From positions 62,001-126,000 of the forward strand of contig JAHDLB010000018.1 of NCBI GenBank assembly GCA_018432315.1: 64,000 nt of DNA, written 5' to 3'. The notes beneath the pieces were generated by a model, which saw only the letters and a program-made list of their open reading frames with translations, was not told the origin of the DNA and searched no databases. A program made the position numbers and the translations under genes. The stretch is from Anaerolineae bacterium. Lineage in GTDB: Bacteria; Chloroflexota; Anaerolineae; Aggregatilineales; Aggregatilineaceae. Positions within the stretch are counted from its first letter, which is position 1, and each line of letters starts with the position of its first letter. Shown one piece after another: positions 28,111 to 36,869 of this stretch.

Positions 28111-29679
28111 CTATGGAATCGACTCCGGGCGGAGCAGCACGTTTTCCCGGCGCAAGAAATGCGCGCGGGTTTCGCGCGTCGCGTCGAGCTGCTCCGCGCG
28201 CAGCAGCCCCCAGAAGTCCGACGGACCGGCCACCTCGCCGCGCATCTGCTGCGCGTAGGCTTGCAGCCATTCCAGGAATGCCTCGTCGCCCAGGTCTCCT
28301 CGCAGCGCGTCCATCATCTGCGCCCCCCTCAAGTACACCGCGTTGATGTATTCGCGCACGCCCTGGTAGTCGTAGACTGCCGTGTCGACGTACCCTTGCG
28401 GCCCGTACGCTCGCACCCGAAACTCCCACCACCAGTCCTGGTATTCGGGATACACGTGCTCGAAGAACAGGGCCTCGCTGTACATCGCCAGCGCTTCATC
28501 CAGGTACGGGAAATTGCCCTGGTCGTTGCCCACCTGGGCGTACCACCACTGGTGGGAGACCTCATGCGCGGTGATGATCGTGAGCCAATCGTTGGGAATG
28601 CCCTGCCACGTGCGGAACCAGTCGCCGCTCACAAAAACCAGCCCGCTGAATTCCATCCCGTCGGGAAAATCGCCCTCCACGACTACCAGCCGCGAATACG
28701 GGTACGGTCCGTACAACTCCTCGAACAAGGTCACTGCGGTCGCCGCGGTCTCGAGCGCGTGGCGCGGAATGCTCAGCGGTGACTGCGCCGATTCAGGGAG
28801 ATAATACAGATCGACCTTGACTTCGGACGCCGTAACTGTGCCCAGGGTCAGAAAGCTGCTGGACACCGACAGCGCCATCTCGCGTCCGCCGTCCAACTCG
28901 AAGCGCCAGGTATGATTGTCCACGCGTGTCACGTCGCCCGGCCCGGCCACGCGCAGGCCGTCCTCCGCCCCGGTGACCGATAACTCGACCGTGAAATCCG
29001 CCTGGCGCAGCACGAAATGCTCCCCAACGGAATGGAACGGGGGCGAAATCCAGCCCGTGTCAGGGTTGAACGCGGCCACCAGGGGAAACCACATCCCCAA
29101 ATTGACCTGTCGCCCGCTGTAGCCCAGGTAACCCAAGTGCCCCCAGCGATAGCCGCTCCGAATCGATGGGATCGTCAGGTCGAAGTCAAGGAGCAGCGTC
29201 ACGGACTCGTTCGGGGCCAGTGCTTGCGGCAGCCGGATCGACAGGCGCGCCCCGTCCAGCGTGTAATCCTCAATCGATGCTCCCTTGCCGGTGGCGACGC
29301 GCTGCAGCGAAAACACGCCTGGGTCCCGGTTCGCGTCGACGTTCATCACCAGCTCACCCAGGTCTGTCCCGGTCGTGTTCCAGAACGTGACGCGCTGCTC
29401 GACGCGGGCCGTCTTACCCGGCCAATCCAGGGCAGCCGTGATGTCATACGCCACGCTCGACGACGGCACCGGCTCCCCTTCGGGAACTTCAGCGGGCGAT
29501 GGGCTGGGCGTCGGCCCCGTTTCGGTTGACCGGTGCGTTGCCAGCGTGTCCGCCTGGGCGGACGGAGATGCCGTCGCCGCCGGTGTGGCGGAGTGAATCT
29601 CGGGCGACATCTGGGCATCCGGTGCACACGCACCGAGCAGCACGAGCGCCCCTGCGATACAGAGCAATTTGACTAACAT
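28111..29679 (-). CDS. M1 family metallopeptidase lipoprotein
   Basis: A 522-aa zinc aminopeptidase-like protein. The lipobox LVLLGAC at residues ~14-20 predicts a lipid-anchored extracellular enzyme, followed by a Thr/Ser/Pro linker. The M1 catalytic motif HEVSHQWW with downstream Glu in LDEALAMYSE is intact. The exopeptidase motif G-x-M-E-N is replaced by GMEFSG, as in many M1 relatives. ATG 29679 is chosen because GAGGGTGAGG sits seven to eight bases before it; ATG 29697 would add six residues with no ribosome site. The longer open frame crosses the divergent rplU leader and is not coding. It is probably the first gene of the comM operon. Confidence 0.85.
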   Translation of the reverse strand: MLVKLLCIAGALVLLGACAPDAQMSPEIHSATPAATASPSAQADTLATHRSTETGPTPSPSPAEVPEGEPVPSSSVAYDITAALDWPGKTARVEQRVTFWNTTGTDLGELVMNVDANRDPGVFSLQRVATGKGASIEDYTLDGARLSIRLPQALAPNESVTLLLDFDLTIPSIRSGYRWGHLGYLGYSGRQVNLGMWFPLVAAFNPDTGWISPPFHSVGEHFVLRQADFTVELSVTGAEDGLRVAGPGDVTRVDNHTWRFELDGGREMALSVSSSFLTLGTVTASEVKVDLYYLPESAQSPLSIPRHALETAATAVTLFEELYGPYPYSRLVVVEGDFPDGMEFSGLVFVSGDWFRTWQGIPNDWLTIITAHEVSHQWWYAQVGNDQGNFPYLDEALAMYSEALFFEHVYPEYQDWWWEFRVRAYGPQGYVDTAVYDYQGVREYINAVYLRGAQMMDALRGDLGDEAFLEWLQAYAQQMRGEVAGPSDFWGLLRAEQLDATRETRAHFLRRENVLLRPESIP

Positions 29680-29738
29680 CACGATCCTCACCCTCATAAC
29701 AGCGCCAGGATCATACTCCACACGGCCCATAACCGCCA

Positions 29739-29767
29739 TTGACTGTGCCCCCCCGTCCCGGTATAAT
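29739..29767 (+). promoter_or_regulatory. Near-consensus promoter for rplU-rpmA-rpmE
   Basis: TTGACT (29739-29744), exactly 17 bases, TATAAT (29762-29767). It is one of the best sigma-70 matches in the window and fits highly expressed ribosomal genes. Confidence 0.85.
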
Positions 29768-29780
29768 ACTCCCCCGATGT

Positions 29781-29859
29781 CCTGGCAGCGGCCAGGGCTT
29801 ACGACTTTGAATACCAATTTTCCCCGCTGAGACGTTCCCCCCAGGACTGTTACCAGCGG
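29781..29859 (+). promoter_or_regulatory. Structured 5' leader of rplU (candidate L21 autoregulatory element)
   Basis: About 110 bases lie between the predicted transcription start (~29774) and ATG 29887. CCTGGC (29781-29786) pairs with GCCAGG (29791-29796), and CCGCTG (29824-29829) pairs with CAGCGG (29854-29859), with a GGAG ribosome site nearer the ATG. Ribosomal protein operons are commonly autoregulated through such leaders; whether this one binds L21 is inference. Confidence 0.45.
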
Positions 29860-29886
29860 CGGCAAAGTGAAGATTGGAGACACACG

Positions 29887-30204
29887 ATGTATGCAATAGT
29901 ACGTACTGGCGGTCGCCAGTTTCGGGCCGAGCCCGGTCGGACTATCGACGTGGAACGGCTCCCCTTCGACGAAGGCGAAACCGTCGAATTGACCGATGTG
30001 CTGCTGGTTGCACCTGACGATGGTGAACCTGTGATCGGTCGCCCCACGGTAGAGGGCGCGGTCATCAAGGCGACCGTCGTCAAGCAAGCGCGCCAGCGCA
30101 AGGTCTTCGTCTGGAAATACAAGCCCAAAGAGCGGTATCGCCGCCGTCGAGGACACCGCCAGTATTTCACACGACTCCACATCGACAGCATCTCGGGCGT
30201 ATAG
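29887..30204 (+). CDS. rplU: 50S ribosomal protein L21
   Basis: A 105-aa ribosomal protein of the large subunit, matching L21 throughout: [17 protein letters not shown] at the start, the basic [16 protein letters not shown] near the end and TRLHIDSI. Length and order (L21 then L27) are conserved in bacteria. It is the first gene of the operon with rpmA and probably rpmE, driven by the strong promoter at 29739. Confidence 0.97.
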   Translation: MYAIVRTGGRQFRAEPGRTIDVERLPFDEGETVELTDVLLVAPDDGEPVIGRPTVEGAVIKATVVKQARQRKVFVWKYKPKERYRRRRGHRQYFTRLHIDSISGV

Positions 30205-30233
30205 GACGTTTCTATTTAGAGGAGTACAGAGAC

Positions 30234-30515
30234 ATGGCGCACAAAAAAGGTGGCGGATCGAGTCGGAACGGTCGCGACAGCCAGAGTAAGCGCCTGGGCG
30301 TGAAGCGCTTCGGCGGCGAACACGTCATTCCTGGCAACATCATCCTTCGCCAGCGCGGGACGAAGTTCCACCCCGGCCAGAATGTGGGGATGGGACGTGA
30401 TTACACGATCTTCGCCAAGACCGAAGGCTACGTTGTCTTCGAAGCATTTGCTCGCGGGCGCAAGCGCGTGAGTGTATATCCCGAACTGCCGAAAGCAGAC
30501 GCCGCCCAGGCGTGA
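30234..30515 (+). CDS. rpmA: 50S ribosomal protein L27
   Basis: A 93-aa large-subunit protein. It begins [20 protein letters not shown], the canonical L27 N-terminus that reaches the peptidyl-transferase centre, with no cleavable extension as in Firmicutes, and contains [11 protein letters not shown] and [16 protein letters not shown] precedes the ATG. It is separated from rplU by 29 bases. Confidence 0.97.
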   Translation: MAHKKGGGSSRNGRDSQSKRLGVKRFGGEHVIPGNIILRQRGTKFHPGQNVGMGRDYTIFAKTEGYVVFEAFARGRKRVSVYPELPKADAAQA

Positions 30516-30605
30516 GCCCGGCTGCAACACAGAATCTCGTCAGCCCACTACACCGCTACGCATACCCCACCGGGGAACCGTGGCCGGAAAGGTTGAGAAC
30601 ACAAC

Positions 30606-31073
30606 ATGCGTGAAGACATTCACCCCAAATGGTATCCCGAAGCCGTGGTCATTTGCGCGTGCGGCAATACCTGGACCGTTGGCTCGACGGTGCCCGAAAT
30701 TCGCACCGACGTGTGCTCGAACTGCCATCCGTTCTTCACGGGTGAGCAGCGTATCGTCGACACCGAGGGCCAGGTCGATCGCTTCATGAAGCGTCTGCGC
30801 GTGCGCGATCAGATCATCGCCGAGACCGATGCCCGCGACCAGGCCCACCTGTCGCCGGACGTGCCGATTGCCGAGCTGGGCCTCGACAAGCGGTACACCA
30901 ACATCTTCATCGAGAACGGCATCGAGGTCATTGGCGACCTGCTGGCTCGCTGGGATGAAGGCGGCGACCAGGCCATTTTGGACATCTCCGGAATCGGGCG
31001 CAAAGTGTTGGCCGACACCAAGAAGCTGCTGCGCGCGCGGGGCTACGACATCCCCGAGTACGAAGAAGCCTAA
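30606..31073 (+). CDS. rpmE: Ribosomal protein L31 fused to an alpha-CTD-like domain
   Basis: A 155-aa protein, about twice the usual L31 length. Residues 1-70 are zinc-type L31: [15 protein letters not shown], Cys17, Cys19, Cys37 and Cys40, and CHPFFTG. Residues ~85-150 form a helix-hairpin-helix-rich module with [19 protein letters not shown] and [18 protein letters not shown], closely resembling the C-terminal domain of RNA polymerase alpha (I-x-x-L-x-L-S-V-R-x-x-N-x-L and I-x-x-L-G-x-K-S-L-x-E-I). No frameshift or assembly junction is visible, so the fusion looks genuine. The role of the extra domain (nucleic-acid binding, transcription-translation contact) is inference. Confidence 0.88.
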   Translation: MREDIHPKWYPEAVVICACGNTWTVGSTVPEIRTDVCSNCHPFFTGEQRIVDTEGQVDRFMKRLRVRDQIIAETDARDQAHLSPDVPIAELGLDKRYTNIFIENGIEVIGDLLARWDEGGDQAILDISGIGRKVLADTKKLLRARGYDIPEYEEA

Positions 31074-31099
31074 CCGGCAGGTTGACACCAGCAACGACG

Positions 31100-31141
31100 A
31101 AGGGCAGGCGTGCACCATCGACCACCTGCCCTTTCTGCTTT
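31100..31141 (+). terminator. Terminator after rpmE
   Basis: AAGGGCAGG (31100-31108) pairs with CCTGCCCTT (31125-31133), followed by TCTGCTTT. It separates the ribosomal operon from tdk. Confidence 0.75.
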
Positions 31142-31173
31142 GAAATGGCGCGTGCCACGCGGGGGACCTAACC

Positions 31174-31758
31174 ATGAAACATCACACGGGACAGATCGAA
31201 GTCATTTGCGGCAGCATGTTCAGCGGAAAAACGGAAGAGTTGATCCGGCGCGTGCGCCGTGCGAGCATCGCCCGGCAGAAGATTCAGGTTTTCAAGCCGG
31301 ACATCGACGACCGTTTCGCCACCGAACGAGTCACCTCGCACAATGGGCTGGATTTCGAAGCCATCCCGGTCAAGGATTCAGCGGCATTGTTGTCACGGGT
31401 CGAGCGGGATACCACCGTCGTCGCCATCGACGAAGCGCAGTTTTTCGACCCCGGTATCGTGCGCGTGACGAATCATCTGGCGGATAACGGCGTGCGGGTC
31501 ATCATTGCCGGGCTGGACATGAACTTCCGCGGCGAGCCGTTCGGCCCCATGCCGGCCCTGCTTTGCCGCGCGGACGAGGTTCAGAAACTGCACGCGATCT
31601 GCATGGTGTGTGGTGAGGACGCCAGCCGCACTCAGCGCCTGGTCAACGGCCAGCCCGCCCGCTACGACGATCCGATCATCCTCGTGGGCGCATCCGAGGC
31701 GTACGAGGCACGCTGCCGCGAGCATCACAGCGTGCCGGGCCTGGACGATTCGGTTTAG
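31174..31758 (+). CDS. tdk: Thymidine kinase
   Basis: A 194-aa type II thymidine kinase, which phosphorylates thymidine with ATP in salvage. P-loop [11 protein letters not shown] (residues ~11-21), AIDEAQFFD Walker B with catalytic Glu, the [13 protein letters not shown] motif and the Cys-rich zinc elements ([19 protein letters not shown]-terminal RCREHH) are intact. Length fits the family. It follows a terminator and is probably transcribed alone; the next gene converges. Confidence 0.95.
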   Translation: MKHHTGQIEVICGSMFSGKTEELIRRVRRASIARQKIQVFKPDIDDRFATERVTSHNGLDFEAIPVKDSAALLSRVERDTTVVAIDEAQFFDPGIVRVTNHLADNGVRVIIAGLDMNFRGEPFGPMPALLCRADEVQKLHAICMVCGEDASRTQRLVNGQPARYDDPIILVGASEAYEARCREHHSVPGLDDSV

Positions 31759-31785
31759 GCGACCGGGCCGGCCCCTGCCCCAAAC

Positions 31786-32634
31786 TCACTCGACCCAATC
31801 GCGCGCGTAGAACGCCAGATAGCGCTCCATGCGCGGCTCCCAGTACGTTTTGTCGTGCCGCCCCGGTTCGATCGTGTACTCGTGCGCGATATCTCCCTCA
31901 ACCAGTACGCGGTGGATCGCGCGCACCTGCTCGACCATCGGATCGCCTTCCGCACAGTCGAGCGCGATGCGCGGCTGCCGCTCAGGGGTCAGGCGGCGCG
32001 CCACGTCGGCGGGATTGCGCTCGGCGATGCTCTCCGGCTCCACGCCAAAAATCCAGGGCGGTCCGCCGTAGTCGGGCGGCCCTGTGAACAACGCCGGGCT
32101 GTGAATGCCAACCGCGCCGAACGCCTCTGGCGAGTGGAAGGCGTGCACTGCGGCCCCCGCGCCGCCCATCGAAATCCCGCCAATGGCCCGCCCGGCCCGA
32201 TCGATTCGCACCGCGTAGCGGTCTTCCACAAGGGGAATCACGTCGTCGCGGAGATACGTCCCGTAGTTGCCGTATTGGTCCAGGGCATCGCGAAAGAACT
32301 CGCTGTCAAACTGGACTACCTGGGACCAGTCGTGTCCTGGCGGGTCGGCAGCGTCGATGAAAAAGCTCTTGCCACCGGTGGGCAGCGCAATCACCATCGG
32401 CGGCAGAGTACCATCGACCACGCCACGCCACAGGTGCAGGTGCATGTTCAGCTTGTCCGTGATGTAGCGCGGGCTGAGTCCCCACGGATGCAGGAAATAC
32501 AGGACGGGATACGGGCCCGCCTCCGGTGCGTATTCGGGCGGAAGAATCACCTTCAGGGCCATCTGGCGCCCCAGCGCCGGGCTGTGCAGCACGACGTCGT
32601 CGATGCTGCCGCGTCGTTCCCTCGAAGAAGTCAC
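31786..32634 (-). CDS. Esterase-family alpha/beta hydrolase
   Basis: A 282-aa protein of the esterase D/mycolyltransferase-like family: LHSPALGRQMALKVILPPEY and YPVLYFLHPWG (oxyanion strand), nucleophile elbow GISMGG (Ser near residue 150) and a His in the last part (PGRHDKTYWEPRM). Asp/Glu between them can complete the triad. No signal peptide is present, so it is cytoplasmic. The substrate is unknown; relatives cleave acetyl or feruloyl esters and S-formylglutathione. The start is GTG 32634. It lies 37 bases downstream of the CPBP protease gene and is probably co-transcribed. Confidence 0.82.
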   Translation of the reverse strand: MTSSRERRGSIDDVVLHSPALGRQMALKVILPPEYAPEAGPYPVLYFLHPWGLSPRYITDKLNMHLHLWRGVVDGTLPPMVIALPTGGKSFFIDAADPPGHDWSQVVQFDSEFFRDALDQYGNYGTYLRDDVIPLVEDRYAVRIDRAGRAIGGISMGGAGAAVHAFHSPEAFGAVGIHSPALFTGPPDYGGPPWIFGVEPESIAERNPADVARRLTPERQPRIALDCAEGDPMVEQVRAIHRVLVEGDIAHEYTIEPGRHDKTYWEPRMERYLAFYARDWVE

Positions 32635-32671
32635 GCGTGTTTGCTCGCTCAGAACCAGCTACCCTTTCGCG

Positions 32672-34018
32672 CTACGTGACGACGCCCAGCCACCACAGAA
32701 TGCCGTCCTCGGCAATCGCCACAGACAAAGCCAGTGGGATGAAATTGTAAAAGAAATGCGTGAGAATCGCCGCCGTGGTGCCGTACCGGGTCCGGATCCA
32801 TCCGAACGCGACCGCCACCACCAGGATGATCAGCGTCGCCGGGGTCAGCGTGTACTGGGCGTGTGTCAGGGCGAAAACCACCGCCGTCGGCCAGAACCCA
32901 ATGATCGGCTGCAGCGCGCCCCGAAAAGCGATTTCTTCCGAGACAGCCGCCGACACCGCCAGCAAAAACGCGATCCCCAGGCTGCCTACGCTCTCCGACA
33001 GGGCTTCGGATGCCTTCGTCTGCTCCTCGTACGTCTCTTCCGAGACGACGCCCATCCACAGCATCGACACGATGGCGACGAATATCAGCAGCGCAATCGT
33101 CGCGCCGAAGGCCACCGCGATCGTCTCGACGCTGATGCCCGTCAGCCCCAGCCGGTCCAACGTCTGCGGGAGCGTCCGGCGGATGCCCAGCCCGACTCCC
33201 AGCACAGGGATGACCAGCAGGGGGAGCGAATTCAGCAGCAAGTCCCAGGCGGTCAGTTCGCCCGAAAAACTCTCGGCCACGCCTTCCAACCCGCCGCCGA
33301 GGACGAAATTGATGAACTGCACGCCCAGCAGGTAAATGCAGAACACGATCGCAACCACATGCACGGTCGAGCCCGGATTGAATCCGCGCAGCCCGGTCCC
33401 CGGCCCCGCAGCCGCAAGCCAACGTTGCGGTGCGGCGGCGCGGCTCTCGTCCTGTGCGGGACGCGGCACGGCGATGTCGTCAGTGGTGTAGTAGTTCAGC
33501 ATTTGGGGAAACAACGGCGTCCCGTCCGGGCGCCCGCCCAACGGCGGACTATCGGGCGCCGGGGTGTGCGTTTCGGCCACGCGCGGCAGCTCGCCATCCA
33601 CCGCGCGTGAAGCGGGCAGCAAAGCGGCCAGCCTCTCGCGCACGCCCGGCAACAGGACGGCGGTTGCCAGCCCGCCAACGATCACCGACAACACCAGGCC
33701 GGCCACCGCCTCGGCCTTGCCGGGCGCGGCCAGATCATCTCCCTCGGACACCGGAGTGAACGCCAGCACAACCTGCATCACGCCGTACAACATCACGATC
33801 ATGGCGTTGATGAGCGCCAGAGCGCCCAACACGCTGCTTCGCATCGCCGAACGCCTATCGCGATCCGCGATATTGGCAGCGACGACGATCGCGCTGAGCG
33901 CAGCCACCGCAACGGTGGTCAATATGACGTCTTCGAGGGACAAATCAGGCTCCAGGATATGAGGCGCGTGCCGGAAAAAATCATCCAGATTATAGAGAGC
34001 AACCCGTGTTTGGGCCAC
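32672..34018 (-). CDS. CPBP family intramembrane metalloprotease
   Basis: A 448-aa membrane protein. Three N-terminal helices (residues ~25-130) and a polar Pro-rich loop precede the C-terminal ~230 residues with the CPBP (CAAX protease/bacteriocin-processing) signature: EEIAFRG (motif 1, two catalytic Glu), ALTHAQYT (motif 2 His) and THFFYNF (motif 3 His and Asn). These Abi-domain enzymes cleave peptides in the membrane; in bacteria they process or protect against peptides or regulate envelope stress. The substrate is unknown. The start is GTG 34018, divergent from the LCP gene. Confidence 0.85.
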   Translation of the reverse strand: MAQTRVALYNLDDFFRHAPHILEPDLSLEDVILTTVAVAALSAIVVAANIADRDRRSAMRSSVLGALALINAMIVMLYGVMQVVLAFTPVSEGDDLAAPGKAEAVAGLVLSVIVGGLATAVLLPGVRERLAALLPASRAVDGELPRVAETHTPAPDSPPLGGRPDGTPLFPQMLNYYTTDDIAVPRPAQDESRAAAPQRWLAAAGPGTGLRGFNPGSTVHVVAIVFCIYLLGVQFINFVLGGGLEGVAESFSGELTAWDLLLNSLPLLVIPVLGVGLGIRRTLPQTLDRLGLTGISVETIAVAFGATIALLIFVAIVSMLWMGVVSEETYEEQTKASEALSESVGSLGIAFLLAVSAAVSEEIAFRGALQPIIGFWPTAVVFALTHAQYTLTPATLIILVVAVAFGWIRTRYGTTAAILTHFFYNFIPLALSVAIAEDGILWWLGVVT

Positions 34019-34107
34019 TCTCCCCCGACGCCTGCCTTACGTGCCCTTGTCAACCGCGCCGCGACAGGGCACAATACGCCGGTCTGTCCATATCCGCCGA
34101 GGTCAGC

Positions 34108-35052
34108 TTGCAGCAACCCACATACCAGAACACACCACGTCTGTACACGTCCCTGCCAACAGCCTACCACCACCGGCGCTGGCGACGGCGTCGCCTGGGG
34201 TGCTTACTGGGGTGCGCCCTGATGATCCTGGCCCCGCTGGGCTGTATCAGCGCGTTCCTGCTGGGTTACGTCCTGTTCCCGCCTGCCCCGCTCGACGTGG
34301 TCATCCTGGGGGTAGACGCGCGTCCAGGCCAGGGATATCTCACCCGCACCGATAGCATCATGGTGCTCAACATCACGCCTGGACGCGCAGAAGTGAGCCT
34401 GCTCTCCATCCCGCGCGACGTGTTCATCAACGTGCCCGGCTATGGCGAGCAGCGTATCAATACGATCAATGTGTTGGGCGAGCAGGATAATCCCGGCTCA
34501 GGAGGCCCGGCACTGGTCAAAGCCAGCCTGCACGAGAGCTTTGGTATTTCGGTCGAGCGTTATGTACGGTTGGACTTCGACGGATTCGTCGCGCTTATCG
34601 ATGCTCTGGGCGGGGTCGAGATCGATGTCCCCAAGCATATCGTCGACTACGAATACCCGACGCCTCAAGGCGGCACGATCACGATCGAGTTTCAGCCGGG
34701 CCGCCAGAAGATGGACGGCGAGCGAGCGCTACAGTACGCGCGAACGCGCCACCAAGACGACGACTATCGTCGCGCGGAGCGCCAGCAGCAGGTGGTTGAT
34801 GCGGTCGCCAAAAAACTGGCCGATCCGCGCAGCGTTGTGCGCTGGCCCCAGGTGTTGGCCGCCATCTGGTCGAACACGGATACCGATCTGACGGCTTGGG
34901 ATATCGCCAAATCGATGCCCGCTGTCCTGGTCGGGTGGCCCAGCCGGGAAGCACGCGTCATCGACCGCCCGGACCTGGTCGGCACCAACGCGGGCTATGC
35001 CGTGCCCAACTACGACCAGCTCAGGCCGTGGATCGAAGACCGTTTTGACTGA
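34108..35052 (+). CDS. LytR-CpsA-Psr (LCP) family cell-envelope glycopolymer transferase
   Basis: A protein of about 314 aa. A basic N-terminus and one transmembrane helix (CLLGCALMILAPLGCISAFLLGY) are followed by the extracytoplasmic LCP domain: GVDARPGQGYLTRTDSIMVLNI, SIPRDVFI (conserved Arg-Asp), INTIN, and ALQYARTRHQDDDYRRAERQQQV. LCP enzymes transfer polyprenyl-phosphate-linked polymers to the wall or another acceptor. The frame opens at 34006, but that would overlap the divergent protease gene; TTG 34108 with GAGG five bases before it is chosen. The stop abuts the converging hypothetical gene. Confidence 0.85.
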   Translation: MQQPTYQNTPRLYTSLPTAYHHRRWRRRRLGCLLGCALMILAPLGCISAFLLGYVLFPPAPLDVVILGVDARPGQGYLTRTDSIMVLNITPGRAEVSLLSIPRDVFINVPGYGEQRINTINVLGEQDNPGSGGPALVKASLHESFGISVERYVRLDFDGFVALIDALGGVEIDVPKHIVDYEYPTPQGGTITIEFQPGRQKMDGERALQYARTRHQDDDYRRAERQQQVVDAVAKKLADPRSVVRWPQVLAAIWSNTDTDLTAWDIAKSMPAVLVGWPSREARVIDRPDLVGTNAGYAVPNYDQLRPWIEDRFD

Positions 35053-35484
35053 TTAACGGCCCTGCCCGTCCAGTTCAGCCACCAGCCGTTGATAGGCGCC
35101 TTCCCATACGCTCGAACTGCGGGTAAATTTCGTGATCTTAATGTCTGCGAAGTATCCGAACAAATCCGCCATGATGCCCGGCAGCGTTTCCCACGCCTCG
35201 GTTCGGATCATGGTTTCCAGGCTGGCGATTGCCTTCCCCGTCCACATCCAGCGCTGGCGAAGTTGTTCCGCCTTGATCCAGTAATCCCGTTTTTCCCAGG
35301 CCAGCGCCGAAGCCTCGATCCCATCGTCGATCTCGCGCAGGCAGTACACCAGCAGCGCCGCCATGTCCTTTGCTTCGTCGTCGAGCGCGGCCTTCTGGCT
35401 CAGGTGCCGCAGAAGCTCGGCGGAAGTCCGCATCATCTGGTTGCGGATTTTGCCGGGATTGTTCGTATTCACCACACGACTCAT
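35053..35484 (-). CDS. Conserved helical hypothetical protein
   Basis: A 143-aa, mostly alpha-helical soluble protein with no recognised motif. It has a long run of Leu/Ala-rich helices (MMRTSAELLRHLSQKAALDD, AKDMAALLVYCLREIDDGIE) and a Trp-rich middle (AWEKRDYWIKAEQLRQRWMW). ATG 35484 is preferred over GTG 35493, for which GGAG lies too close. A promoter with a perfect TTGACA stands 80 bases upstream. It ends directly against the LCP gene. I do not recognise the family; four-helix-bundle-type small proteins of this kind are common in Chloroflexota. Confidence 0.6.
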   Translation of the reverse strand: MSRVVNTNNPGKIRNQMMRTSAELLRHLSQKAALDDEAKDMAALLVYCLREIDDGIEASALAWEKRDYWIKAEQLRQRWMWTGKAIASLETMIRTEAWETLPGIMADLFGYFADIKITKFTRSSSVWEGAYQRLVAELDGQGR

Positions 35485-35560
35485 GCGTCTCACAACTCCG
35501 TCTTGGCACGAAACACATCGCGGGGCCAGAGGCTGACCCCGATCACATCCACGATTTCAA

Positions 35561-35589
35561 ACATTACTGGCAGATGCATGGCTTGTCAA
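35561..35589 (-). promoter_or_regulatory. Promoter for the helical hypothetical protein
   Basis: On the minus strand TTGACA (35589-35584), 17 bases, TAATGT (35566-35561). A GGGG-CAG/CTG-CCCC hairpin (35522-35540) lies in the leader. Confidence 0.5.
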
Positions 35590-35625
35590 GCGCGGATCGG
35601 ATTGGCAGCGACGAACGGTGGGCGA

Positions 35626-36729
35626 TCACCCTTCGGGAGGGGCCAGCGGCAGCGACAGATCGACTTCGTACAGAAAATCGTCCTGCCCGCGCAGCGTCAG
35701 ACTCCCTTGCTGGCGCTCGGCCAGCAGGCTCGCCACGTACATCTGCATGCGATGCAGTTGTGGCCGCCCGGTTTCGCTCAGGTCGCGCGGCTGCATAATC
35801 TGGAACAGCACGGCGACATCCGCCTGGCTCAGACCGGGCGCGGCGTGTGTGAAAACGATGTGCGCGTTTTTGTCGTCGTACGAGAGCTTGATTTTGATCA
35901 CGTCGTCCGGCGGGCTCTCGGCCAGTGCGAACTCGGTGAGGATTGTGAGGATTTTGTGCAGCGCAGCCGACGAAATTCGGGTCATCGGGTCGTCCGCCGA
36001 GCCGTTGAGATACTCCAGCCGCTGAGCCGGAAAGCGATGCAGCGCATCCGACAGCCAGTGTTTGACGAACCGGTCCAGGTAAACCGGCTCCATTTCGAAG
36101 CTTTGCAGATCGGCCTCGAGAAACATGATGTCCAGCGCGATCTGCGTGTACCGGCTCAGATCGTTGGCATTCTTGATGATGTGCCCCAAAAATTCTTTCT
36201 GCTCGTCGTCCGACAGAGTTTGCCGGTTGTGATACAACAGCTCGCCAAAGCCCAGGATCGTGCTCAGTGGGGTGCGCAGATCATGCGAGATCATGCTCAG
36301 AAACGACTGCTTGGCAAGCTCGACCTGTCCTTCCTGCCCCACCGCTTCGCGAAAGACCGTGACGGTCCCGCTCAGTTTGCCATCCTGCATGAGCGGCATC
36401 TGCTCCCAACTGATCCACCGGGCGGGGTGCTGCTGAATGCGCAGTGTGCCCCATTTCTTGTGATTGGGCGGTTCGCTGGCGGTCAGGATGGCGCGAAGCT
36501 CCGGCGAGGTGATGCGAGTCTGCTGAAGGAGCTGCTCTATTGACTTGGGGATTGCAGACAACTGCAACAGTTGTCTTACGCGCGGATTCACCAGCAGGAT
36601 GGTGCCCGTTTCACCCGCTACGAGCAGCCCCTCATTCGATGAATCCAGCCAGGCTTCGAGCGCCAACTGCTGCACAGCGTCCATAATTCCAATGTCGTCC
36701 ACCAAAGTGCGCCATTTCTGCCATAACAT
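35626..36729 (-). CDS. PAS-HisKA sensor kinase with degenerate ATPase domain
   Basis: A 367-aa cytoplasmic protein without membrane helices. A PAS domain (residues ~25-125, EAWLDSSNEGLLVAGETGTILLVNP) is followed by a good HisKA dimerisation motif with the phospho-acceptor His (SMISHDLRTPLSTILGFGELL). The C-terminal ~150 residues occupy the HATPase position, but the N box (N-x-x-x-N), the D-x-G-x-G box and the G2 glycines are lost: the segments read LTEFALAES, FTHAAPGLSQADVAVLFQ and GRPQLHRMQMYVASL. So it could be phosphorylated by a partner or act as a signalling scaffold rather than an active kinase. No response regulator is adjacent. Confidence 0.78.
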   Translation of the reverse strand: MLWQKWRTLVDDIGIMDAVQQLALEAWLDSSNEGLLVAGETGTILLVNPRVRQLLQLSAIPKSIEQLLQQTRITSPELRAILTASEPPNHKKWGTLRIQQHPARWISWEQMPLMQDGKLSGTVTVFREAVGQEGQVELAKQSFLSMISHDLRTPLSTILGFGELLYHNRQTLSDDEQKEFLGHIIKNANDLSRYTQIALDIMFLEADLQSFEMEPVYLDRFVKHWLSDALHRFPAQRLEYLNGSADDPMTRISSAALHKILTILTEFALAESPPDDVIKIKLSYDDKNAHIVFTHAAPGLSQADVAVLFQIMQPRDLSETGRPQLHRMQMYVASLLAERQQGSLTLRGQDDFLYEVDLSLPLAPPEG

Positions 36730-36869
36730 TAGTTCAGGACGTCAAAGTTTGCAATAAAAAAATAATATAATAAGCCATTTCGACAGTCCCCAAAGCGACG
36801 GGACGACCGCTAGGATACTCCCTGTGTTTATGCTATCATCTGTGTGATATGCTGAAAATTGGACACGTC

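Noticed and set aside
29680-30180. Upstream extension of the M1 peptidase frame
   Set aside because: It runs across the rplU leader and antisense to rplU; the lipobox fixes the start near 29679.
31766-31775. GGGCCGGCCC palindrome between tdk and the esterase gene
   Set aside because: Too short and without T-run to call a terminator.
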